The notes under the pieces: model-generated
Told to the model about the DNA's origin: nothing
Seen by the model: the letters and a program-made list of their open reading frames with translations, nothing else
Database searches by the model: none
Assembly (NCBI GenBank): GCA_023313575.1
Contig: JAJTTP010000003.1
Coordinates: forward strand, 2,418,001 to 2,482,000
Length of the DNA: 64,000 nt
Source: Eutypella sp. D-1
Lineage: Eukaryota > Ascomycota > Sordariomycetes > Xylariales > Diatrypaceae
Direction: 5' to 3'
Shown: positions 37,230 through 46,602 of the stretch, piece by piece
Numbering within the stretch: the first letter of the stretch is position 1
How the letters are laid out: each line of letters opens with the position of its first letter
Position numbers and translations under genes: made by a program

Positions 37230-38257
37230 TCACAGCAAGACGGAAGCATCGCCTTGCTTAGAGCCGCCACTGCCACTGCCGCCGAACTCGCGGACCTCCC
37301 GACCGTCCCAGCAGAGGCTGGTGAGGTCGAGGCTCCACTTCTGGTACTCCTCGTCGAGGAACTCGATGGTGAGGGGCTTCGGCCAGGACTTGAAGATGGC
37401 CTCCGAGTTGGGGTCCTTCATCAGCGACTCGTAGCTTCGGAAGACCACCCGGTAGTGCGACACGTTCCGCCACTCGTCGTGGATGTTGAGCTGCAGCTCC
37501 GACCCCGTGAACAGCTCGAACCTGCGCTCCGTGACCGCATTTGTTAGTATGCAAAAACCTGGACTATAGTCGTAGTGTCGTAGGAGGGGAAAGGAAAACG
37601 GGGCCAGCATCACGTGAGGGTTTAAAAATATGTCGTAGACACTACATCAACGGAGACAGGGACGGAGACAGAGGAAACTTACCCTATGTACACGCCATTA
37701 GCGCTCCCCAGGCCGATGATGGCCGCCCTGGGTGTGCTGCGGACGAGGTGGTAGATCTCGCAGAAGGGGACGAGCTCGTTATGGGAGGGCATTTCGGAGA
37801 AGGTGGGGACCTTGAGGAAGTGCAGGTCGCGGGAGCGGTTGAGCTGGACCTTCTCCTCCCAAAAGTGGCGCAGGACGATCTGGTCGGTGCGCGAGAGGCC
37901 GGCCGCCGGCATGGTCGGGAGCCCGCCCGGCGACGCCATGCCCATGGCCATGCCCAGCCCGCCGCCGCCGGGCGACGCGACGCCGTGGCCCCCGCCTCCT
38001 AGCGAGGCCCGCGGCGGCGCGAACTCGAACGAGTGGTCCGTCCCCATGGACGAGGGCCTCAGGTCGTCATGCGGCTGGTGCTGCGACGCCGCCGACCCAG
38101 GCATAGGTGGGCCCCCTCCTGCCCCTCCGCTTCCCCGCGGCGGCGGCCCGTTCGACATGGCCCGAGGCTGGGAGAAGGAGCCCGGCGGGGAGTTTGGCAT
38201 GCTGTTGGGGTGATTGTTCGAGGAGTTGCGTGAGAACCGTCGCATGATGGAAGGCAT
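37230..38257 (-). CDS. Fungal protein of unknown function
   Basis: I do not recognise this family. Two exons are proposed: 38257-37683 and 37521-37230. The intron of 161 bp has GTAAGT, a perfect TACTAAC branch site and a CAG acceptor, and the phases fit, giving 288 residues. The first ~110 residues are disordered and Ser/Pro/Gly-rich, starting MPSIMRRFSRNSSNN. The rest looks folded, with DQIVLRHFWEEKVQL, FLKVPTFSEMPSHNEL and the aromatic-rich end KWSLDLTSLCW. No signal peptide or membrane segment is visible. The next gene upstream on the minus strand is far away. Codon use and the clean intron suggest a real gene; function cannot be stated. Confidence 0.65.
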
Positions 38258-40574
38258 ATCACCGGTGAGAAAGGAAGAGTGGGGAGAAGCGAGGTAAGGG
38301 GGGCAGAGAGAGAGGCGTGGATATATCTACCCGAGTATCTGGCTGGTTAACAAGTGAGTGTAAGCGGCCAGAACAGGGGGCTGGATGCCATGTAGTAGTA
38401 AGTGGTAGTAGTGCTGGTTTACGGGGAGGAGCTAATGACAAAACGGGCGTGGGTGAGCGAAAGAGACAAGGAGGAGAAGAAGAAAAAGCCAGGCTAGAAA
38501 CAAGTACTAAAAAAAGGCAACTCGGTCAGAAGTGGTATGGTATTGTTATGGTGTGGTGTTGTTGTATGTACAGACTGGCAGATGAAATCCGGATGAGAAA
38601 CGAGAGCAAGAAAAAAAAAATAAAAGAGGCGGCATCAACTAGAGCTCTATTAAGAGAGTAGATACTACTGGACAGGTCGGTGATAATACCTTGGGTAGAG
38701 AATCAAGATGGCTGGGAAGTCGACACTAAATAAAGAACCAGGTATCACCGAATCATTTTTAGTGCTGCAACTCTATCGTCGGGTACCCAGGCTTGCCGGG
38801 CAAGCCAGGTACGTAGGCACAATTATGATTGATGATCTGCAGCCCGGCGCCAGGGGTCGCCTGAAAGCTTGGCCGAGTGTACAGGTTAGATAGTAGGATG
38901 TGTCCCTGATACCCCCATCTGGCCTCCATCAGTATTGACCAAGCATGTGCTTCATGGCTACGAAACTGGACTATCCTATCTACCCTTCAGCCCCTATGCA
39001 AGATGGCGTTGCATATATGCAACTATCATGTGGTGCTTTTTTTTTATATTCGTGCTTCGTTGGCCATCCCATCCACGTCTATTCAGGGACTCATTTCAAT
39101 TGTCACCTTGTCTTGCCCTTCTTCTTTATGTGGATAGTGGTGGTGAGCAAGGACGTACGAGATGTGACTCGCCTGCTTGCCTAAGTAATGCATGGAGCCT
39201 TCATCCTGTTAGATGGGCCAAGCCTTTTTTTTTTCTTCCCCCCCCCCTCTCTATTTTATTCTATCGCCCACTTCCTCCCTACCTCGTCTCATCGGGATCT
39301 CGGATGCAGTGGCACCACGTTTCCAAGATTTTGATACCTTTCCGTAACATATAGGTTTTTATACGGATAATTAGTACCCAGGTACTCCATATACGACGTA
39401 CAGGCATTATGGTATTATTTATAAGAAAAGATGGAATGAACAGAGTAGCCTAGGAACTTTCGTCTTCCGTATTACAAGTATGCCCGTAGTGTAGTTCGTG
39501 ATGATGGGTAGTTGAACAATTTAGGGGGCTGGAACCCACAAGACGACTTAGGTTTAGGTATGCAAAGACCCACTATATTGAGCTTCTTTGTGCTTAGGTG
39601 ACCATTCAAATCACTGCATTTTCCACTTTACACTGCCAATACCAACCTCCCGACCTTCGTTCAACCTTCATCAGTCCAATGCCCTTTTCCTCTCGGTCCC
39701 ACCTCATGCTGTTGAAATTACCTTACCACTATTCCACAGAATCCTGCGCCACGATTGTTGACGAGAAATTGGGTTTCGGATTACCTGCAGGTCGGGACCT
39801 CGGGACATGCGACCACCGTGTCCGGCGGGTCGGTTTCTCAACCCGTGTGAGCGGGTCCGGGCTTTCCCCAGATAACAATCCGCTCACCTGGTTGACCGCC
39901 GCCGTCACGTGGACCTACATCATCTTTTACAAAGGCTGTCGTGGGAGCTATCGTGGGACTTAGCGTATACGTACAAAGAAAGTTACAATGATATATGAGA
40001 GAAAGCATCATACCAAAGGTCTCCACTGTAAGTTGTTCATCCCCTACACATTCATTTTCCATGTGGCACGTAGGAAGCATTCAATACCATGGAATACCAT
40101 GGAGCTAGCTAACAATCATAAATCTACATTTGAGGCCATTGTCGCAAAACAGACAAAGCGCCTGTTCACGAGTCTCGACGCCGACATTATGGACATCATG
40201 CCTCAAAGGAGGCTTTCCCTTGCGTCATTGTCCACTCAACAGCTGAACAATGCAGTTGTTCTTGAACCATATCATAAACGTCTTCTTTCAAGCATATCTT
40301 TCTTCGATAAAAACAATTACATTCATGGGGAGCGAACATGGACCTCTCTAGCGTGGAAGATATATATACTGCGCTAAGTATCTTTCATGACGTTGTTTTC
40401 TCTCTCGGTTGCCAAAACAATCGTCATAACTCAAACGACACCCTAGCGCTAGAGAACAGAATACCAAGGACAGGATACATCCGCAGTCAAGTAGTATAGC
40501 AGGCCTTACTACCACAAACGGTTTACCTGTTTTCCCAGCCTGTTCAGGGCGGCGTAAGGGTGGTTTGAGGCACT
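38258..40574. other. Intergenic between two unrecognised genes
   Basis: About 2.3 kb. The side next to 38258 should be the promoter of the minus-strand gene, and the side next to 40574 that of the SP-repeat gene. An open frame at 39988-40377 (129 codons, ATG start) has no recognised domain but reads less randomly than its neighbours; it is too weak to call. T- and C-runs occur near 39224-39250. Confidence 0.5.
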
Positions 40575-43500
40575 ATGGCTTACCAGGGAGATCAGTCTAA
40601 CATGGCTAGCATGAACAATGATTTCAACTTTGAGTTGACTGCGGAAGACTTGGCCTACCAAGGCGACTCAGGCTTGTACTCGGTTCCCGACGATACATCC
40701 GGACTTGCCTTCGACAACAACTTCAACCTGTCTACGCAGCGCATGACTGCCGCCGCTCAGATTCACACCCCATCAGAGGGGGCGACGTTAGCACCTGGCA
40801 CAGTTCAAAATCCATTTCAAGGCGCGGTTGGCAAGAGCCCGCAGTTTAACAATGGAAATTCTGCTTATGATCATCTTACCTTACCTGTGCCCCAATTTCC
40901 TCCCCAGGCCACCTTTGTTCCACAGCCAGAGATTCCAATGCCGCAGACGTACGTTTCTGGGCAGCCTTCCATTTCCGTCCCGCACAGAGTCGAGGCAACA
41001 GCGTATGGGAATAGTGGATTTCCGACCGGCAGACCGCGAGTGCGTACCCCGGAGATTACGCCCATTAGGCCACCAAGCACCCCTACCGTTAGGCCGTGGA
41101 TATATCATCGCTCGACTACGGAGCGTCAGAGGATGACCCTTAGAAGGACTCCTATTCATCGGATCACGCGGGTCAAGGATAAAGATGGCCCAGATCCCCG
41201 TGATATCTTCGATGCGAAGGAGTACTACGGGCCACCAGTCGACCCACCCGCCGCTTGGGGACCTAAGGACCCACGGACCGGTCAGCCCGCCTTCAGTTAC
41301 ACGGAATACGGTGAGTTGTGTCTCGGGCGACAATATACCACGGAGGAGCTGTGGCAATATATCTATGGTCTGCCTATAAACGAGGCAGCTGCGGACGATT
41401 TTGTTCCACGCACTGTACCCGAGACTGAACGCTATGTGCCAGATAAGTTGCGTCAGGGTCTTACCCTTTGGCTCGGATGGGTTGCCCCGCAATGCAATCA
41501 CCGGAACCCGACACCAGGATACGGGCTTTGCCGGAGTAAGGGTTGTCCGTGCCCCGTGATTCGGCAGGGACAGCCACGCGTCATCTTTGACGAGCGCATG
41601 AATGATGAGGGTCTGGAGATAGATCCATACCATAATGCCGGGTACATCCATTTGCACTGTTTGGAGAAAGACTTCGACCTCATTGAGCTGATCCGGGATT
41701 TCGATTTTCGCATCGACGATCGCATGTTTAAGAAAGAAGACGACAACTATTTCAAGCTCACCGGCCGGGACGGCAAGGGGAAGCTGCACCATGCGTTCAA
41801 TAGGTGGTGGAAGCGCGAGTGCGGAGAGTACCTGAAGGCAAAGGCGAAAGGGAAGCGGCGGGACAGGAGCAACTTCGAGAACACATCCCTCACTGCCGCC
41901 CTCCTGAGGACGAAGATGCGGCATGAGAGCACCGCCCGCGCCAGGACTCGCGAGAAGAGGGACGGGATCGATGTCACGAAGTACTGGGGCGACCTCGAGC
42001 TCCTAGTCAAGCTTCAGAATGAGCGTGACGGCAAGCGAAGAGCTTCGCAGGCCAGTATCCCGCGCCAGGCGACGCCGGTCCGGAAGGTGCCTTCGCATTT
42101 CTCGGATGAGGATCGGGAAGACCCGAGTCTGTCTGACCCACCTGCTCAAGTACCTGATTACACGCAAGTTCAGCAAGAACAGCACGGCCAGGATGATATA
42201 TTTGTGGCTAATCCGAGCGCTTTTCAGGTACCGCTGGCACATCAGGCAACCCAATACAACATGGAAGTGCTGAACTCACCATACAGCACGACGATGACGT
42301 TTCCTCCTACTGTTAATCAATGGGGCCAGCCGCAGCAACAGCAGGTACCACCACAGCACGCCCAGCAACAGTGGATGTCTCAGCAGGCGTCGATGATGGC
42401 CCCTCATGGACAGAAGCGAGACCTAGGCCACGTGTTTTCCGAGGACCAAAATCTGGGCATGTTTGCAGGACCTGTGCCTGTGGCGACGTCACCGAAGAGG
42501 GCCCGGCGTGATAACGCCACGTTCCAACCGCAACAGCACCTGCAGCACCAGCAATACCAGCAGCAGCTTCAATATTCCCAGTACCCAGGCCACACGATCA
42601 CGATGCCGGTGCCGCAGCAAGGGGCCCCCGCGGCTGCGGTGGCGCTGCAAAGCTGGGAAACCGTCCAGCAACACAAGCCGCTACAGCAGGTGCAGCAACA
42701 CCAGGAAACGTGGGGCAGTGATGTCCTGCTCGGCCTGGATCTGGACCAACTGGGAGGCAATGGCCAGACTTTCGATCTCGACTTCAATGATCCTGCCTTC
42801 CTCGTAGAGATGGGCCTCGCTGAACAGCCTCAGGAGCCACAACCTCGGGAGACCCAGCAGCAGGAGCCCCAGCAGCAGGAGCCCCAGCCTCAGAGCGACG
42901 GTAAGTCCCCTTCCGTCCAAGGTGAGTTTCAGGCCTTTGTGGTTGATGAAGACCCGGCCGAATCGGAACTGTCTCCCTCCCAGAAGTTCGCCCAAACCGT
43001 AGCCGTCCAGTGGAATACCGAAGACATATCCTGGGCGGTGGACATAGGAAACAACGCTTCCTCTTTCGACTCGGGTGACCCGTTCGCCGCGCAAATGGGC
43101 GCAGACGAGCTGAATGCGCTCTTTGGCAGCGAGGACACCACGTCGTCGCAGATTCCGGCAGCCCCTGTCTCCCGGTTATCGAATCCTGCAAGCAGCCCCC
43201 CACGGAGCCCCGGGAACATCCCAGAGACTACGACACCTGTGAACAGCCCCCCTCACAGTCCATGGCGAAGCCCCCAGGTCGCAACGTCTGTACACGGAAG
43301 CTCTTTCGCTGCAGCTTCGAACAGCCCTCCGAGGAGCCCGAAGAGCCCGCCGAGGAGCCCATGCACCATTTCTGGGACCCCCGCGAATAGTCCTCCCCAC
43401 AGTCCCTGGAAAAGCAAGCCCACTGTGGCGGCCTCGAACGGCCCTCCGAGGAGCCCATGCAATAACTCCGGGACCCCCGCAAATAGCCCTCCCCACAGTC

Positions 43501-43697
43501 CTTGGAACAGCAAGCCCACTGTGACGGCTCCCAACACCCCTCCGAAAAGCGCTAAAAACGCTTCCACCACGCCGGTGAATAGCGCCCCAGGCAGCCCTAG
43601 AGTTGCCCGACGGACACCCCCCACCACTCCTTTACGTAGCCCGTCCGCGAGTTCTCAGAAGAGCCCCGGTGGGCTTTCCGCCTCGAGATGGGCTTGA
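40575..43697 (+). CDS. Large protein of unknown function with Cys/His motif and Ser-Pro repeats
   Basis: A single uninterrupted exon of 1040 codons. I do not recognise the family. Residues 1-200 are disordered and Gln/Pro-rich. A folded middle (about 210-490) contains a Cys/His cluster, QCNHRNPTPGYGLCRSKGCPC near residue 306, with IHLHC near 360. That spacing could bind zinc, but this is a guess. Basic stretches follow (GRDGKGKLHHAFNRWWKREC; KAKGKRRDR). Residues 500-790 are Gln-rich. The tail (about 865-1040) is made of NSPPHSPW and PPRSP units, including a 32-residue tandem repeat. The Gln-rich and acidic parts with a basic, Cys-containing core would fit a nuclear protein or transcription regulator, but the sequence does not prove it. 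Start at 40575 is the first ATG of a long open frame. Confidence 0.7.
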   Translation: MAYQGDQSNMASMNNDFNFELTAEDLAYQGDSGLYSVPDDTSGLAFDNNFNLSTQRMTAAAQIHTPSEGATLAPGTVQNPFQGAVGKSPQFNNGNSAYDHLTLPVPQFPPQATFVPQPEIPMPQTYVSGQPSISVPHRVEATAYGNSGFPTGRPRVRTPEITPIRPPSTPTVRPWIYHRSTTERQRMTLRRTPIHRITRVKDKDGPDPRDIFDAKEYYGPPVDPPAAWGPKDPRTGQPAFSYTEYGELCLGRQYTTEELWQYIYGLPINEAAADDFVPRTVPETERYVPDKLRQGLTLWLGWVAPQCNHRNPTPGYGLCRSKGCPCPVIRQGQPRVIFDERMNDEGLEIDPYHNAGYIHLHCLEKDFDLIELIRDFDFRIDDRMFKKEDDNYFKLTGRDGKGKLHHAFNRWWKRECGEYLKAKAKGKRRDRSNFENTSLTAALLRTKMRHESTARARTREKRDGIDVTKYWGDLELLVKLQNERDGKRRASQASIPRQATPVRKVPSHFSDEDREDPSLSDPPAQVPDYTQVQQEQHGQDDIFVANPSAFQVPLAHQATQYNMEVLNSPYSTTMTFPPTVNQWGQPQQQQVPPQHAQQQWMSQQASMMAPHGQKRDLGHVFSEDQNLGMFAGPVPVATSPKRARRDNATFQPQQHLQHQQYQQQLQYSQYPGHTITMPVPQQGAPAAAVALQSWETVQQHKPLQQVQQHQETWGSDVLLGLDLDQLGGNGQTFDLDFNDPAFLVEMGLAEQPQEPQPRETQQQEPQQQEPQPQSDGKSPSVQGEFQAFVVDEDPAESELSPSQKFAQTVAVQWNTEDISWAVDIGNNASSFDSGDPFAAQMGADELNALFGSEDTTSSQIPAAPVSRLSNPASSPPRSPGNIPETTTPVNSPPHSPWRSPQVATSVHGSSFAAASNSPPRSPKSPPRSPCTISGTPANSPPHSPWKSKPTVAASNGPPRSPCNNSGTPANSPPHSPWNSKPTVTAPNTPPKSAKNASTTPVNSAPGSPRVARRTPPTTPLRSPSASSQKSPGGLSASRWA
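43350..43541 (+). repeat. 96-bp coding tandem repeat (two copies)
   Basis: Two copies of a 96-bp unit begin at 43350 and 43446 and each encode a 32-residue block holding NSPPHSPW and SKPTV. Several differences are silent or conservative. The repeat lies in the Ser-Pro-rich tail of the gene at 40575-43697. Confidence 0.75.
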
Positions 43698-46602
43698 GAT
43701 CGAGCCCCTCGAGAAAGTTGATACGTAAGTGTGTCGAGGTAGGTGAATAGCTCGTATCACGTGGTAAGTCATCGTTCTCTTTGCTGTTTAGGGATTTTCC
43801 TTCTTCGGTATCCGTAAAACGATGGGCGACGGCGAACAGACAAGAAAGGGAAGGGAAACCAAAGAACTCAGGTGAGTAAGATATGGCGACATCCGGGATG
43901 TCGAAGAAAACGAAAAGAAAAGATGGAAAAAAAGGTCTGGATCCAAAAAGGAAAAAAAAAAAAGAGGTAAATGGAACTGGTGAGGGAGCGTAGCCTCGCG
44001 TCCCGTTGGGAGGAAGAGACATAGCGCCGGCGTTCTCAGCGTTTGTTTACCTACCTGTTTCGTTGTTTCTCAGCACATATATTTTTCTGCGTATCATATT
44101 AAACTAAGTACATATAAATATATTTAATCGCCGTGCTTCTGCACAGCCCGAATTCGGGAGGTGCGGGGTACATGTTTCGCTGCTACATCAAATCCAGGAA
44201 AAGGAAAAAAAGATATGCGTTCACATAACCCATCCTATGCGTGCTCTATTATATGATTATTGTAGATTTCCACATCACTCTCATCACGGTTGTTGGCTTC
44301 TACGCAACTAGCCAGTAGCCATATGAACAAAGTGGACCTTTGCGACGTCGAAGATCACCGCATAGTAATGGTCTCCGCGACGAAAGAGCCGACCCTATTA
44401 TGAGAGGGGGTGCTAGGGTTAAAGGATGTAGGAAACCAAATGGCACGTTTTCGGTCAATAAGTGATCATATTTCCACTCCGACAGTAATAAGATTAAACT
44501 CGGATAGCCCTTGAAGAGGACGAAGGACGATTTGGTTGTGGCAAGGCGAACTTAGGAATAAACTGCCAGGTTTTACAGAGTTAAATTCTGCCTATTTTCT
44601 CTTTGCGGGAGGAGACTTTGTCATCTCCTACAGGGTTGATGTGGCATAATACTTGCCCTATAAGTCGTCACTATAATCAAAAGCAGATGAGTGAATAATG
44701 AGTTTGTTCTACGAGGAGTCCTTGTACGCGGTAGTGGTGGTCCAGAGGGGACCGATGAGTTACGTAGAGACACTAACGGGAAAAGGGAGACAAAGAGAAA
44801 GCAGGGTTGTCTTTGAAAGTGTATTTTGTAAGCACTACCTCCACCTTATGTATACAAGAATCTTGTTATACATTGATGTGGATGTAAACCGAAGCGTTTG
44901 TTGAAGAATGCTGGACTTGAACCTCACCTTCTTTGTCCGAACATCACACATACCACGCATTCCCCATGACAAGTGCTCACTTGCCCCTTCCAGCAACCAA
45001 TACACATCTGACAAGAGTTGAAGAGGCTTCCTGGGTTGCGTGTCGACTTATAACAGCTGCGTAGTAAGGCCACTATCGCGCAAGGCTAAAGCAATATAGA
45101 ATGCCACTATTACCGCTGTCCGTCGTAGTGTCTGTTCTAGTGTTTGTTCTAGTGTCTGTCGTAGCTGTTGTAGTAAGGCACGCCAAGGGCTCGATTTGGC
45201 ATCTGACGGTGCAGCCACCCACTAGAATCGCCTAATGCAGTTCAGCTCGGGCGAGTCAAGTGGACCCAACCGCGTGAGAACCTGTCTAAGAGCTGCGTTG
45301 TGATGTAGGGCTTGTGATGTAGGTTTTGCTAGATGACTACTTAGACGAAGTAAATGGCACATGTCGGGACAGGAATAGAAGGATTCGAAGGGGATCACAT
45401 TGCTCTGGGATGTATGCTTCTCGGGGCTGCCGAGATGTTACAGCGCCGCGCTATGCAATACAACTCTCATTGCATGAACCCCCTGGCCAACCAGGTACTT
45501 GTCAACTTGTTCAGCCTATGATGGACGTTTAATCCCAAACGCAGCCAACGTCACACGAAGTATGTAGTATGTAGAAGAGCTTGAAAAGCAAAAGAAAGAC
45601 AAGAAAACTTTAATACTGGGACGCCAATCCGGAACCTATTCTCAAAGATTGTTGATCGCCATGTATCTGTTCTTGGCCTGCCAACTAATGATAAGTTAGA
45701 CAAGTCACCGGCGCCTGCGACGACTCAGTGCTGGGTGGGGGGTACCAGTACCTACGCAAGTAGGTAGGTACTTTTATGTATGTAGGGAGGTAGGTCCCTA
45801 CCTCCTACTTAGGTAGTAGGTAGAATGTTGCACAGCAGCTCAAATTATGGCCACTTCCAAGATTTATATACGAAGTATGTAATAACGATTAGGAGGTATA
45901 TAAACATACAAACGAATATATATCCCGACAAGAGATGTGATACAGGTGGCCCGAAGTTACCACATTGTCATACCGTTGTACCACCACCACTAAGGAGAAA
46001 AGAAAATCAACAACAATGGAACAACCGCAAGCGCAGTAAGGGGCGGGCCAGACAGGAGAAGAGAATATAAGACAAGACAAACATTGACGCTTGTTGACGA
46101 CGTATCATGGCATTCCAAGGACAGCCCAAGGGATGAAAGCGACGACGTCACGTAGGAGCAGAGGAGCCATCATCATTGTTTCGATCGTCGTCCGTTTATC
46201 CCAGCCTGACCCTACAAACCACCTAAATTACTTGCCAGCCCTGCCTCCAGCTACTTTTCCGCTTGTGTAAGTACCTAAGACGGGACCAAGTCATGTTTAG
46301 GAGGACTCGACGGCATTGTACTACATAACACAAACTTCACCGTACTTGGTCCCGGTACCTAATTGCTAACCAAACCCACCGGTCAGTTCTGGTCTACCCG
46401 CCTCCATACATACAATTGACCTGAACCTCTCGGAAGCCGACAGTCCAAAATTAAATTTCAAATAAAATAAAGTAAAAATAGAAGAAAAGCCCCGACCATC
46501 TTTCTATCTACATATCTTCTCCATCCAGCAGGCTTGGCTTTCTTCTTCCTTTTCTCGTCGTTTCTCGATCAACAACCATCTGATCCGCCCGCGCGCCTAA
46601 AG
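43698..46602. other. Intergenic, SP-repeat gene to cAMP phosphodiesterase
   Basis: About 2.9 kb without a supported gene. It holds repeated GTGTCTGTTCTAGTGT-type units near 45128-45170 and an array of TACCT/AGGTA motifs with a 20-bp palindrome at 45746-45830. Open frames are short. The last few hundred bases, with pyrimidine-rich sequence near 46495-46565, are probably the phosphodiesterase promoter and leader. Confidence 0.55.
45786..45805. repeat. AGGTAGG/CCTACCT palindrome in a TACCT/AGGTA array
   Basis: GGAGGTAGG, a TC spacer and CCTACCTCC form a near-perfect inverted repeat. It is surrounded by further GTAGGTAGGTAC and CTTAGGTAGTAGG copies from about 45746 to 45830. Similar motifs recur in other intergenic parts of this window. 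Confidence 0.6.

Noticed and set aside
39988..40377. Open frame of 129 codons upstream of the SP-repeat gene
   Set aside because: It begins with ATG and reads fairly naturally, but no domain or neighbour supports it, so I left it as an unproven candidate within the intergenic entry.
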